The notes beneath the pieces are model-generated. The model ran no database searches, had not been told where the DNA came from, and saw nothing but the letters and a program-made list of their open reading frames with translations. The translations under genes and the position numbers were made by a program. A DNA stretch of 37,382 nt from Saccoglossus kowalevskii (lineage: Eukaryota; Hemichordata; Enteropneusta; Harrimaniidae), in contig NW_003106862.1 of the NCBI RefSeq assembly GCF_000003605.2, positions 1-37,382 on the forward strand, read 5' to 3'. Shown here one piece after another: positions 1 through 13,235 of this stretch; within the stretch, counting starts at the first letter, position 1; the number at the start of each line of letters is the position of its first letter.

Positions 1-240
1 GACAAGGCCCAGTGGCATTACAATATACCCCATGTGTTAGGCTTTATGGGAATGATAGGTAGACAAGGGCCACGGAATACAATATACACGTGTGTTAGAT
101 TTATGTGATAAGGCGTAGACATGCCCAATGTATACAATATACCCCATGTGTTAGCTTTATGTGATGAAACGTAGACATGGCCACTGTATACAAATATACC
201 CGTGTGTTAGCTGTATGTGATGAGCGTAGACATGGCTATT
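1..240. repeat. Error-rich left edge of the array
   Basis: These monomers follow the order of variants seen at about 7080-7315 (TGAATA, then CACGTG, GATAAGCG, CCCATG, CCCGTG and GAGCG). They carry many extra single-base insertions and substitutions, such as ACCCCATG, TTAGGC, TAAGGCG, GAAACG and AAATATAC. The 7080-7315 copy has none of these. Insertions in short homopolymers are typical of unpolished long-read sequence, so I read this as the noisy end of a contig rather than as diverged satellite. True edge divergence, as seen where some satellite arrays decay at their flanks, is the alternative. Confidence 0.7.
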
Positions 241-980
241 GCATACAATATACCCATGTGTTAGCTTTATGTGATGAACGTAGACATGGCCACTGCATAC
301 AATATACCCATGTGTTAGCTTTACGTGATGAACATAGACATGGCCAATGCATATAATATACCCATGTGTTAGCTTTATGTGATGAACGTAGACATGGCCA
401 ATGCATGCAATATACCCATGTGTTAGCTCGATGTGATGAAGGTAGACATGGCCACTGCATACAATATACCCATGTGTTAGCTCTATGTGATGAACGTAGA
501 CATGACTACTGCATACAATATACCCATGTGCTAGCTTTATGTGATGAACGTAGACATGGCCACTGTATACAATATACCCGTGTGTTAGCTTTATGTGATG
601 AACGTAGACATGGCCACTGTACACAATATACCCATGTGTTAGCTTTATGTGATGAACGTAGACATGGCCACTGCATACAATATACCCATGTGCTAGCTTT
701 ATGTGATGAACGTAGACATGGCCACTGTACACAATATACCCATGTGTTAGCTTTATGTGATGAACGTAGACATGGCCACTGCATACAATATACCCATGTG
801 TTAGCTTTATGTGATGAACGTAGACATGGCCACTGCATACAATATACCCATGTGCTAGCTTTATATGATGAACGTAGACATGGCCACTGAATACAATATA
901 CACATGTGTTAGCTTTATGTGATGAGCGTAGACATGGCCACTGTATACAATATACCCATGTGTTAGCTTTATGTGATGAA
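241..980. repeat. Composite block rich in GCTAGC-variant monomers
   Basis: The left part (to about 470) continues the match to 7316-7550. It includes the TTACGTGATGAACATA monomer followed by CCAATGCATATAAT. Around 520-545 there is a switch from a GACTAC monomer to a monomer with GTGCTAGC, and the identical switch occurs at about 25715-25760. From about 660 the order matches 20690, 27385 and 34460 onward, ending in a GCTAGCTTTATATG monomer (about 850) and TGAATACAATATACAC. It is thus a mosaic of pieces found elsewhere in the window. Confidence 0.75.
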
Positions 981-3900
981 CCTAGACATGGCCACTGTAT
1001 ACACTATACCCGTGTGTTAGCTCTATGTGATGAGCGTAGACATGGCCACTGCATACAATATACCCATGTGTTAGCTTTATGTGATGAACGTAGACATGGC
1101 CACTGCATACAATATACCCATGTGTTAGCTTTACGTGATGAACATAGACATGGCCACTGCATACAATATACCCATGTGTTAGCTTTAAGTGATGAACGTA
1201 GACATGGCCAATGCATATAATATACCCATGTGTTAGCTTTATGTAATGAACGTAGACATGGCCAATGCATGCAATATACCCATGTGTTAGCTCGATGTGA
1301 TGAAGGTAGACATGGCAACTGCATACAATATACCCACGTGTTAGCTCTATGTGATGAACGTAGACATGACTACTGCATACAATATACCCATGTGTTAGCT
1401 CTATGTGATGAACGTAGACATGACCACTGCATACAATATACCCATGTGTTAGCTTTATGTGATGAACGTAGACATGGCCACTGCATACAATATACCCATG
1501 TGTTAGCTTTATGTGATGAACGTAGACATGGCCACTGCATACAATATACCCATGTGTTAGCTTTATGTGATGAACGTAGACATGGCCACTGCATACAATA
1601 TACCCATGTGTTAGCTTTATGTGATGAACGTAGACATGGCCAATGCATATAATATATCCATGTGTTAGCTTTATGTGATGAACGTAGACATGGCCAATGC
1701 ATACAATACACCCATGTGTTAGCTCTATGTGATGAACGTAGACATGACTACTGCATACAATATACCCATGTGTTAGCTCTATGTGATGAACGTACACATG
1801 ACCACTGCATACAATATACCCATGTGTTAGCTTTATGTGATGAACGTACAAATGACCACTGCATACAATATACCCGTGTGTTAGCTTTATGTGATGAACG
1901 TAGACATGGCCACTGTATACAATATACCCGTGTGTTAGCTTTATGTGATGAACGTAGACATGGCCACTGTATACAATATACCCGTGTGTTAGCTTTATGT
2001 GATGAACGTAGACATGACCACTGCATACAATATACCTATGTGTTAGCTCTATGTGATGAGCGTAGACATGACCACTGTATACAATATACCCATGTGTTAG
2101 CTTTATGTGATGAACGTAGACATGGCCACTGTATACACTATACCCGTGTGTTAGCTCTATGTGATGAGCGTAGACATGGCCACTGCATACAATATACCCA
2201 TGTGTTAGCTTTATGTGATGAACGTAGACATGGCCACTGCATACAATATACCCATGTGTTAGCTTTACGTGATGAACATAGACATGGCCACTGCATACAA
2301 TATACCCATGTGTTAGCTTTAAGTGATGAACGTAGACATGGCCAATGCATATAATATACCCATGTGTTAGCTTTATGTGATGAACGTAGACATGGCCAAT
2401 GCATGCAATATACCCATGTGTTAGCTCGATGTGATGAAGGTAGACATGGCAACTGCATACAATATACCCACGTGTTAGCTCTATGTGATGAACGTAGACA
2501 TGACTACTGCATACAATATACCCATGTGTTAGCTCTATGTGATGAACGTAGACATGACCACTGCATACAATATACCCATGTGTTAGCTTTATGTGATGTA
2601 CGTAGACATGGCCACTGCATACAATATACCCATGTGTTAGCTTTATGTGATGAACGTAGACATGGCCACTGCATACAATATACCCATGTGTTAGCTTTAT
2701 GTGATGAACGTAGACATGGCCACTGCATACAATATACCCATGTGTTAGCTTTATGTGATGAACGTAGACATGGCCAATGCATATAATATATCCATGTGTT
2801 AGCTTTATGTGATGAACGTAGACATGGCCAATGCATACAATATACCCATGTGTTAGCTCTATGTGATGAACGTAGACATGACTACTGCATACAATATACC
2901 CATGTGTTAGCTCTATGTGATGAACGTAGACATGACCACTGCATACAATATACCCATGTGTTAGCTTTATGTGATGAACGTAGAAATGACCACTGCATAC
3001 AATATACCCGTGTGTTAGCTTTATGTGATGAACGTAGACATGGCCACTGTATACAATATACCCGTGTGTTAGCTTTATGTGATGAACGTAGACATGGCCA
3101 CTGTATACAATATACCCGTGTGTTAGCTTTATGTGATGAACGTAGACATGACCACTGCATACAATATACCTATGTGTTAGCTCTATGTGATGAGCGTAGA
3201 CATGACCACTGTATACAATATACCCATGTGTTAGCTTTATGTGATGAACGTAGACATGGCCACTGTATACACTATACCCGTGTGTTAGCTCTATGTGATG
3301 AGCGTAGACATGGCCACTGCATACAATATACCCATGTGTTAGCTTTATGTGATGAACGTAGACATGGCCACTGCATACAATATACCCATGTGTTAGCTTT
3401 ACGTGATGAACATAGACATGGCCACTGCATACAATATACCCATGTGTTAGCTTTAAGTGATGAACGTAGACATGGCCAATGCATATAATATACCCATGTG
3501 TTAGCTTTATGTGATGAACGTATACATGGCCAATGCATGCAATATACCCATGTGTTAGCTCGATGTGATGAAGGTAGACATGGCCACTGAATACAATATA
3601 CCCATGTGTTAGCTCTATGTGATGAACGTAGACATGACTACTGCATACAATATACCCATGTGTTAGCTCTATGTGATGAACGTAGACATGACCACTGCAT
3701 ACAATATACCCATGTGTTAACTCTATGTGATGAACGTAGACATGACCACTGCATACAATATACCCATGTGTTAGCTTTATGTGATGAACGTAGACATGGC
3801 CACTGCATACAATATACCCATGTGTTAGCTTTATGTGATGAACGTAGACATGGCCACTGCATACAATATACCCATGTGTTAGCTTTATGTGATGAACGTA

Positions 3901-4165
3901 GACATGGCCAATGCATATAATATACCCATGTGTTAGCTTTATGTGATGAACGTAGACATGGCCAATGCATACAATATACCCATGTGTTAGCTCTATGTGA
4001 TGAACGTAGACATGACTACTGCATACAATATACCCATGTGTTAGCTCTATGTGATGAACGTAGACATGACCACTGCATACAATATACCCATGTGTTAGCT
4101 TTATGTGATGAACGTAGAAATGACCACTGCATACAATATACCCGTGTGTTAGCTTTATGTGATGA
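981..4165. repeat. Higher-order repeat A: 21-mer, 1134 bp, about 2.8 copies
   Basis: Diagnostic monomers recur at exactly 1134 bp (21 x 54). Copies run about 983-2116, 2117-3250 and 3251-4165, the last holding about 17 monomers before it enters a cluster of indels. The unit contains, in order, a GTATACACTATAC monomer, GAGCG, TTACGTG with GAACATA, TTAAGTG, CCAATGCATATAAT, CCAATGCATGC, CTCGATG with GAAGG, GGCAACTGC followed by CCCACGTG, GACTAC, several plain GGCC monomers, ATATATCCATG, TAGAAATGACC and CCCGTG monomers. Copies differ by rare substitutions, for example TACACATG at about 1795 where copy 2 has TAGACATG, and GATGTACG at about 2598. The third copy has TATACATGG near 3530 and lacks GGCAACTGC. 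Left identity stops at about 980, where copy 1 has CCTAGAC instead of CGTAGAC. Confidence 0.93.
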
Positions 4166-4315
4166 ACGTAGACATGGGCCACTGTATACATATACCCGTG
4201 TGTTAGCTTTTATGTGATGAAAGTAGACATGGCCACTGTATACATATACCCATGTGTTAGCTTTATGTGATGAACGTAGAACATGGCCACTGCATACAAT
4301 TATACCCATGTGTTA
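4160..4315. other. Cluster of single-base indels at the end of HOR A
   Basis: Within three monomers there are about seven length changes: CATGGGCC (+1), TATACATATAC (-1, twice), GCTTTTATG (+1), TAGAACATGG (+1) and CAATTATAC (+1). Neighbouring monomers have none. Underneath, the first part is still HOR A copy 3, while the sequence after about 4315 belongs to a different monomer order. Register shifts by a net two bases across it. A noisy assembly join is the simplest explanation; a real breakpoint with local damage is the alternative. Confidence 0.6.
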
Positions 4316-5359
4316 GCTCTATGTGATGAACGTAGACATGACCACTGCATACAATATACCCATGTGTTAGCTCTATGTGATGAACGTAGACATGACCACT
4401 GCACACAATATGCCCATGTGTTAGCTCTATGTGATGAGCGTACACATGACCACTGCATACAATATACCCATGTGTTAGCTCTATGTGATGAACGTACACA
4501 TGACCACTGCATGCAATATGCCCATGTGTTAGCTTTATGTGATGAACGTAGACATGGCCACTGCATACAATATACCCATGTGTTAGCTTTATGTGATGAA
4601 CGTAGACATGGCCACTGCATACAATATACCCATGTGTTAGCTTTATGTGATGAACGTAGACATGGCCAATGCATATAATACACCCATGTGTTAGCTTTAT
4701 GTGATGAACGTAGACATGGCCAATGCATGCAATATACCCATGTGTTAGCTCGATGTGATGAAGGTAGACATGGCCACTGCATACAATATACCCATGTGTT
4801 AGCTCTATGTGATGAGCGTACACATGACCACTGCATACAATATACCCATGTGTTAGCTCTATGTGATGAACGTACACATGACCACTGCATGCAATATGCC
4901 CATGTGTTAGCTTTATGTGATGAACGTAGACATGACTACTGCATACAATATACCCATGGATTAGCTCTATGTGATGAACGTAGACATGACCACTGCATAC
5001 AATATACCCATGTGTTAGCTTTATGTGATGAACGTAGAAATGACCACTGCATACAATATACCCGTGTGTTAGCTCTATGTGATGAGCGTAGACATGACCA
5101 CTGGATACAATATACCCATGTGTTAGCTCTATGTGATGAGCGTACACATGACCACTGCATACAATATACCCATGTGTTAGCTCTATGTGATGAACGTACA
5201 CATGACCACTGCATGCAATATGCCCATGTGTTAGCTTTATGTGATGAACGTAGACATGGCCAATGCATACAATATACCCATGTGTTAGCTTTATGTGATG
5301 AACGTAGACATGACCACTGCATACAATATACCTATGTGTTAGCTCTATTTGATGAACGT
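4316..5359. repeat. Block with recurring TACAC monomer pair
   Basis: A two-monomer signature recurs: GAGCGTACACATG, then GAACGTACACATG ending in TGCATGCAATATGCCC. Its starts at about 4436, 4814 and 5138 are spaced 378 bp (7 monomers) and 324 bp (6 monomers) apart. The same pair is found once more at about 31005, together with the preceding TGCACACAATATGCCC monomer (4400 and 30960). Other monomers here are GACTAC, TAGAAATG and GACCACTGGATA types shared with HOR A and later blocks. One monomer has CCCATGGATTAG (about 4955), not seen elsewhere. Confidence 0.8.
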
Positions 5360-7303
5360 AGACATGACCACTGCATACAATATACCTATGTGTTAGCTCT
5401 ATGTGATGAGCGTAGACATGACCACTGGATACAATATACCCATGTGTTAGCTTTATGTGATGAACGTAGACATGGCCACTGTATACAATATACCCGTGTG
5501 TTAGCTTTATGTGATGAACGTAGACATGACCACTGAATACAATATACCCGTGTGTTAGCTTTATGTGATGAACGTAGACATGGCCACTGTATACAATATA
5601 CCCGTTTGTTAGCTTTATGTGATGAACGTAGACATGGCCACTGTATACAATATACCCATGTGTTAGCTTTATGTGATGAACGTAGACATGGCCACTGTAT
5701 ACAATATACCCGTGTGTTAGCTTTATGTGATGAACGTAGACATGGCCACTGTACACAATATACCCATGTGTTAGCTTTATGTGATGAACGTAGACATGGC
5801 CACTGCATACAATATACTCATGTGCTAGCTTTATGTGATGAACGTAGACATGGCCACTGTATACAATATACCCGTGTGTTAGCTTTATGTGATGAACGTA
5901 GACATGGCCACTGCATACAATATACCCATGTGCTAGCTTTATGTGATGAACGTAGACATGGCCACTGTATACAATATACCCGTGTGTTAGCTTTATGTGA
6001 TGAACGTAGACATGGCCACTGTACACAATATACCCATGTGTTAGCTTTATGTGATGAACGTAGACATGGCCACTGCATACCATATACCCATGTGTTAGCT
6101 TTATGTGATGAACGTAGACATGGCCACTGCATACAATATACCCATGTGCTAGCTTTATGTGATGAACGTAGACATGGCCACTGAATACAATATACACGTG
6201 TGTTAGCTCTATGTGATAAGCGTAGACATGGCCACTGTATACAATATACCCATGTGTTAGCTTTATGTGATGAACGTAGACATGGCCACTGTATACAATA
6301 TACCCGTGTGTTAGCTCTATGTGATGAGCGTAGACATGACCACTGCATACAATATACCTATGTGTTAGCTCTATGTGATGAGCGTAGACATGACCACTGG
6401 ATACAATATACCCATGTGTTAGCTTTATGTGATGAACGTAGACATGGCCACTGTATACAATATACCCGTGTGTTAGCTTTATGTGATGAACGTAGACATG
6501 ACCACTGAATACAATATACCCGTGTGTTAGCTTTATGTGATGAACGTAGACATGGCCACTGTATACAATATACCCGTTTGTTAGCTTTATGTGATGAACG
6601 TAGACATGGCCACTGTATACAATATACCCATGTGTTAGCTTTATGTGATGAACGTAGACATGGCCACTGTATACAATATACCCGTGTGTTAGCTTTATGT
6701 GATGAACGTAGACATGGCCACTGTACACAATATACGCATGTGTTAGCTTTATGTGATGAACGTAGACATGGCCACTGCATACAATATACTCATGTGCTAG
6801 CTTTATGTGATGAACGTAGACATGGCCACTGTATACAATATACCCGTGTGTTAGCTTTATGTGATGAACGTAGACATGGCCACTGCATACAATATACCCA
6901 TGTGCTAGCTTTATGTGATGAACGTAGACATGGCCACTGTATACAATATACCCGTGTGTTAGCTTTATGTGATGAACGTAGACATGGCCACTGTACACAA
7001 TATACCCATGTGTTAGCTTTATGTGATGAACGTAGACATGGCCACTGCATACAATATACCCATGTGTTAGCTTTATGTGATGAACGTAGACATGGCCACT
7101 GCATACAATATACCCATGTGCTAGCTTTATGTGATGAACGTAGACATGGCCACTGAATACAATATACACGTGTGTTAGCTCTATGTGATAAGCGTAGACA
7201 TGGCCACTGTATACAATATACCCATGTGTTAGCTTTATGTGATGAACGTAGACATGGCCACTGTATACAATATACCCGTGTGTTAGCTCTATGTGATGAG
7301 CGT
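5360..7303. repeat. Higher-order repeat B: 18-mer, 972 bp, two copies
   Basis: Copies run about 5360-6331 and 6332-7303. The rare CCCGTTTGTT variant at 5601 returns at 6573, exactly 972 bp (18 x 54) later, and so do GTGCTAGC monomers, TGTACAC monomers, a TGAATACAATATACACG monomer and the GATAAGCG monomer. By eye I find only a couple of mismatches: CATACCATATAC near 6075 in copy 1 and TATACGCATG near 6731 in copy 2. The left limit is set by GAACG (5355) against GAGCG, and the right limit by GGCC (about 7306) against GACC. The duplication is therefore very recent. Part of the unit (about 5800-6190) also matches 540-910. Confidence 0.93.
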
Positions 7304-9589
7304 AGACATGGCCACTGCATACAATATACCCATGTGTTAGCTTTATGTGATGAACGTAGACATGGCCACTGCATACAATATACCCATGTGTTAGCTTTAC
7401 GTGATGAACATAGACATGGCCAATGCATATAATATACCCATGTGTTAGCTTTATGTGATGAACGTAGACATGGCCAATGCATGCAATATACCCATGTGTT
7501 AGCTCGATGTGATGAAGGTAGACATGGCCACTGCATACAATATACCCATGTGTTAGCTCTATGTGATGAACGTAGACATGACTACTGCATATAATATACC
7601 CATGTGTTAGCTTTATGTGATGAACGTAGACATGGCCAATGCATGCAATATACCCATGTGTTAGCTCGATGTGATGAAGGTAGACATGGCCACTGCATAC
7701 AATATACCCATGTGTTAGCTCTATGTGATGAACGTGGACATGACTACTGCATACAATATACCCATGTGTTAGCTCTATGTGATGAACGTAGACATGACCA
7801 CTGCATACAATATACCCATGTGTTAGCTTTATGTGATGAACGTAGAAATGACCACTGCATACAATATACCCGTGTGTTAGCTCTATGTGATGAGCGTAGA
7901 CATGACCACTGGATACAATATACCCATGTGTTAGCTTTATGTGATGAACGTAGACATGGCCACTGCATACAATATTCCCGTGTGTTAGCTTTATGTGATG
8001 AATGTAGACATGGCCACTGTATACAAAATACCCGTGTGTTAGCTTTATGTGATGAACGTAGACATGGCCACTGTATACAATATACCAGTGTGTTAGCTTT
8101 ATGTGATGAACGTAGACATGACCACTGCATACAATATACCTATGTGTTAGCTTTATGTGATGAACGTAGACATGACCACTGAATACAATATACCCATGTG
8201 TTAGCACGATGTGATGAACGTAGACATGACCAATGCATATAATATACCTATGTGTTGGCTTTATGTGATGAACGTAGACATGACCACTGCATACAATATA
8301 CCTATGTGTTAGCTCTATGTGATGAACGTAGACATGACCACTGCATACAATATACCTATGTGTTAGCTCTATGTGATGAGCGTAGACATGACCACTGGAT
8401 ACAATATACCCATGTGTTAGCTTTATGTGATGAACGTAGACATGGCCACTGTATACAATATACCCGTGTGTTAGCTTTATGTGATGAACGTAGACATGGC
8501 CAATGCATACAATATACCCATGTGTTAGCTTTATGTGATGAACGTAGACATGACCACTGCATGCAATATACCCATGTGTTAGCTCGATGTGATGAAGGTA
8601 GACATGGCCACTGCATACAATATACCCATGTGTTAGCTCTATGTGATGAACGTGGACATGACTACTGCATACAATATACCCATGTGTTAGCTCTATGTGA
8701 TGAACGTAGACATGACCACTGCATACAATATACCCATGTGTTAGCTTTATGTGATGAACGTAGAAATGACCACTGCATACAATATACCCGTGTGTTAGCT
8801 CTATGTGATGAACGTAGACATGACCACTGGATACAATATACCCATGTGTTAGCTTTATGTGATGAACGTACACATGGCCACTGCATACAATATTCCCATG
8901 TGTTAGCTTTATGTGATGAATGTAGACATGGCCACTGTATACAATATACCCGTGTGTTAGCTTTATGTGATGAACGTAAACATGGCCACTGCATACAATA
9001 TACCCATGTGTTAGCTTTATGTGATGAACGTAAACATGACCACTGCATACAATATACCCATGTGTTAGCTTTATGTGATGAACGTAGACATGACCACTGC
9101 ATACAATATACCCATGTGTTAGCTCTATGTGATGAACGTAGACATGACCACTGGATACAATATACCTATGTGTTAGCTTTATGTGATGAACGTACACATG
9201 ACCACTGCATACAATATACCCATGTGTTAGCTTTATGTGATGAACGTAGACATGGCCACTGTATACAATATACCCGTGTGTTAGCTTTATGTGATGAACG
9301 TAGACATGACCACTGCATACAATATACCTATGTGTTAGCTTTATGTGATGAGCGTAGACATGACCAATGCATGCAATATACCCATGTGTTAGCTCGATGT
9401 GATGAATGTAGACATGGCCACTGTACACAATATACCCATGTGTTAGCTTTATGTGATGAACGTAGACATGACCACTGCATACAATATACCCATGTGTTAG
9501 CTTTATGTGATGAACGTAGACATGGCCAATGCATACAATACACCCATGTATTAGCTCTATGTGATGAACGTAAACATGACCACTGCATA
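7304..9589. repeat. Block with GTGGAC, TTGGCT and TAAAC monomers
   Basis: From about 7490 to 8620 the order of monomers matches 31730-32690 at a constant offset of 24185 bp. Shared rare markers are AACGTGGACATGACTAC (about 7732), ATATTCCCG (about 7975), ATACCAGTG (about 8083), TTAGCACGATG (about 8210) and GTGTTGGCTTTATG (about 8250). Near 8500 this copy has one extra GGCCAATGCATAC monomer compared with its partner. The stretch after about 8650 repeats the local order GTGGAC, GACC, TAGAAATG, then carries TAAACATG monomers (about 8970, 9030 and 9570) that I do not see elsewhere in the window. Confidence 0.8.
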
Positions 9590-11860
9590 CAATATACCCA
9601 TGTGTTAGCTTTATGTGATGAACGTAGACATGACCACTGCATACAATATACCCATGTGTTAGCTCGATGTGATGAAGGTAGACATGACCACTGCATACAA
9701 TATACCCATGTGTTAGCTCGATGTGATGAACGTAGACATGGCCACTGTACACAATATACCCATGTGTAAGCTTTATGTGATGAACGTAGACATGACCACT
9801 GCATACAATATACATATGTGTTAGCTTTTATGTGATGAACGTAGACATGACCACTGTATACAATATACCCATGTGTTAGCTTTATGTGATGAACGTAGAC
9901 ATGACCACTGCATACAATACACCCATGTGTTAGCTCTATGTGATGAACGTAGACATGGCCACTGCATACAATATACCCGTGTGTTAGCTTTATGTGATGA
10001 AGGTAGACATGGCTAATGCATACAATATACCCGTGTGTTAGCTCTATGTGATGAACGTAGACATGACTACTGCATATAATATACCCATGTGTTAGCTCTA
10101 TGTGATGAACGTAGACATGACCACTGCATACAATATACCCATGTGTTAGCTTTATGTGATGAACGTAGAAATGACCACTGCATACAATATACCATGTGTT
10201 AGCTTTATGTGATGAACGTAGACATGGCCACTGCATACAATATACCCATGTGTTAGCTCTATGTGATGAACGTAGACATGGCCACTGCATACAATATACC
10301 CATGTGTTAGCTCTATGTGATGAACGTAGACATGACCACTGCATACAATATACCCATGTGTTAGCTTTATGTGATGAACGTAGACATGGCCACTGTACAC
10401 AATATACCCATGTGTTAGCTTTATGTGATGAACGTACACATGGCCACTGCATGCAATATACCCATGTGTTAGCTTTATGTGATGAACGTAGACATGGCCA
10501 CTGTATACAATATACCCGTGTGTTAGCTTTATGTGATGAACATAGACATGGCCACTGTATACAATATACCCGTGTGTTAGCTTTATGTGATGAACGTAGA
10601 CATGACCACTGCATACAATATACCTATGTGTTAGCTCAATGTGATGAGCGTAGACATGACCACTGGATACAATATACCCATGTGTTAGCTTTATGTGATG
10701 AACGTAGACATGGCCACTGTATACAATATACCCGTGTGTTAGCTTTATGTGATGAACGTAGACATGACCACTGTATACAATATACCCGTGTGTTAGCTTT
10801 ATGTGATGAACGTAGACATGGCCACTGTATACAATATACCCGTGTGTTAGCTTTATGTGATGAACGTAGACATGGCCACTGTATACAATATACCCGTGTG
10901 TTAGCTTTATGTGATGAACGTAGACATGACCACTGCATACAATATACCTATGTGTTAGCTCTATGTGATGAGTGTAGACATGACCACTGGATACAATATA
11001 CCCATGTGTTAGCTTTATGTGATGAGCGTAGACATGACCACTGCATACAATATACCCATGTGTTAGCTTTATGTGATGAAGGTAGACATGGCTAATGCAT
11101 ACAATATATCCGTGTGCTAGCTCTATGTGATGAACGTAGACATGACTACTGCATACAATATACCCATGTGTTAGCTCTATGTGATGAACGTAGACATGAC
11201 CACTGCATACAATATACCCATGTGTTAGCTTTATGTGATAAACGTAGAAATGACCACTGCATACAATATACCCATGTGTTAGCTTTGTGTGATGAACGTA
11301 GACATGGCCACTGCATAGAATATACCCATGTGTTAGCTCTATGTGATGAACGTAGACATGGCCACTGCATACAATATACCTATGTGTTAGCTCTATGTGA
11401 TGAACGTAGACATGACCACTGCATACAATATACCCATGTGTTAGCTTTATGTGATGAACGTAGACATGGCCACTGTACACAATATACCCATGTGTTAGCT
11501 TTATGTGATGAACGTAGACATGACCACTGCATACAATATACCCATGTATTAGCTCTATGTGATGAACGTAGACATGACCACTGGATACAATATACCTATG
11601 TGTTAGCTTTATGTGATGAACGTACACATGACCACTGCATACAATATACCCATGTGTTAACTTTATGTGATGAACGTAGACATGGCCACTGTATACAATA
11701 TACCCGTGTGTTAGCTTTATGTGATGAACGTAGACATGACCACTGCATACAATATACCTATGTGTTAGCTCTATGTGATGAGCGTAGACATGACCAATGC
11801 ATGCAATATACCCATGTGTTAGCTCGATGTGATGAATGTAGACATGGGCCACTGTACACA
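9590..11860. repeat. Long duplicated block D, copy 1 (about 2.25 kb)
   Basis: The order of monomers is collinear with 22814-25085, at an offset of 13225 bp after position 9830 and 13224 before it, the one-base step being a GCTTTTATG insertion at about 9828. Shared markers are CTCGATGTGATGAAGG, GCTAATGC (10012 and 23237), the 53-bp monomer ending at about 10195 (23420), TCCGTGTGCTAG or CCCGTGTGCTAG (about 11110 and 24335) and ACCAATGCATGC near the right end. Differences are scattered substitutions such as TACACATGG against TAGACATGG (10436 and 23661) and GCATAGAAT (about 11315). A +1 G at about 11846 coincides with the loss of similarity at the right edge. Confidence 0.88.
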
Positions 11861-12582
11861 ATATACCCATGTGTTAGCTTTATGTGATGAACGTAGACAT
11901 GACCACTGCATACAATATACCCATGTGTTAGCTTTATGTGATGAACGTAGACATGGCCAATGCATACAATACACCCATGTATTAGCTCTATGTGATGAAC
12001 GTACACATGGCCACTGCATACAATATACCCATGTGTTAGCTTTATGTGATGAACGTAGACATGGCCACTGTATACAATATACCCGTGTGTTAGCTTTATG
12101 TGATGAACGTAGACATGACCACTGCATACAATATACCTATGTGTTAGCTTTATGTGATGAACGTAGACATGGCCACTGTATACAATATACCCGTGGGTTA
12201 GCTTTATGTGATGAACGTAGACATGACCACTGTATACAATATACCCATGTGTTAGCATTATGTGATGAACGTACACATGGCCACTGCATACAATATACCC
12301 GTGTGTTAGCTTTATGTGATGAACGTAGACATGGCCACTGTATACAATATACCCGTGTGTTAGCTTTATGTGATGAACGTAGAAATGACCACTGCATACA
12401 ATATACCATGTGTTAGCTTTATGTGATGAACGTAGACATGACCACTGCATACAATATACCTATGTGTTAGCTCTATGTGATGAGCGTAGACATGACCACT
12501 GGATACAATATACCCATGTGTTAGCTTTATGTGATGAACGTAGACATGACCACTGCATACAATATACCTATGTGTTAGCTCT
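11861..12582. repeat. Mixed GGCC/GACC monomers
   Basis: This stretch holds about 13 monomers without a clear internal period. It repeats short pieces of neighbouring blocks: a CCAATGCATACAATACACCC monomer (about 11955, like 9525), TACACATGG monomers (about 12000 and 12275), a CCCGTGGGTTAG monomer (about 12190, also at 14130 and 36970), and a 53-bp monomer ending near 12409. The alternation of CCTATG and GGATA monomers at 12460-12610 leads into the 6-mer repeat. Confidence 0.7.
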
Positions 12583-13235
12583 ATGTGATGAGCGTAGACA
12601 TGACCACTGGATACAATATACCCATGTGTTAGCTTTATGTGATGAACGTAGACATGGCCACTGTACACAATATACATATGTGTTAGCTTTATGTGATGAA
12701 CGTAGACATGACCACTGTATACAATATACCCATGTGTTAGCTTTATGTGATGAACGTAGACATGACCACTGGATACAATATACATATGTGTTAGCTTTAT
12801 GTGATGAACGTAGACATGACCACTGCATACAATACACCCATGTCTTAGCTTTATGTGATGAGCGTAGACATGACCACTGCACACAGTATACCCATGTGTT
12901 AGCTTTATGTGATGAGCGTAGACATGACCACTGGATACAATATACCCATGTGTTAGCTTTATGTGATGAACGTAGACATGGCCACTGTACACAATATACA
13001 TATGTGTTAGCTTTATGTGATGAACGTAGACATGACCACTGTATACAATATACCCATGTGTTAGCTTTATGTGATGAACGTAGACATGACCACTGGATAC
13101 AATATACATATGTGTTAGCTTTATGTGATGAACGTAGACATGACCACTGCATACAATACACCCATGTCTTAGCTTTATGTGATGAGCGTAGACATGACCA
13201 CTGCACACAGTATACCCATGTGTTAGCTTTATGTG
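12583..13235. repeat. Higher-order repeat C: 6-mer, 324 bp, two copies
   Basis: Rare strings return after exactly 324 bp (6 x 54): TGCACACAGTATAC at 12881 and 13205, CATGTCTTAG just upstream of each, CATATG monomers and GGATA monomers. I see no mismatch between about 12583-12911 and 12907-13235. The limits are set by CTCTAT against CTTTAT on the left and by GAGCG against GAAGTTAG on the right. A single copy of the same six-monomer string is found at about 33890-34150 and 35780-36040, so this is a local doubling of a more widely spread string. Confidence 0.92.

Noticed and set aside
1449-1502. 54-bp monomer built from three 18-bp subrepeats
   Set aside because: The three thirds of the consensus show no convincing similarity beyond short matches such as ATGTG and ATAC.
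8252-9769. 505-codon plus-strand open reading frame with Cys and His in each repeat, resembling a zinc-binding repeat
   Set aside because: The Cys and His spacing comes from the 54-bp monomer and does not match a known zinc finger. The frame is repeatedly stopped by ordinary variants (GCTAATGC, TGAATA, CATATAAT and GTGTAAGC), and it starts with GTG inside a monomer.
4263-9815. 1850-codon minus-strand open reading frame with an 18-residue repeat
   Set aside because: It is only the satellite read in one of three open frames. The same DNA is open in a second minus frame and a plus frame over hundreds of codons. There is no non-repeat N- or C-terminus, and common variants are mostly residue-changing. 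The ends are set by single-base indels.
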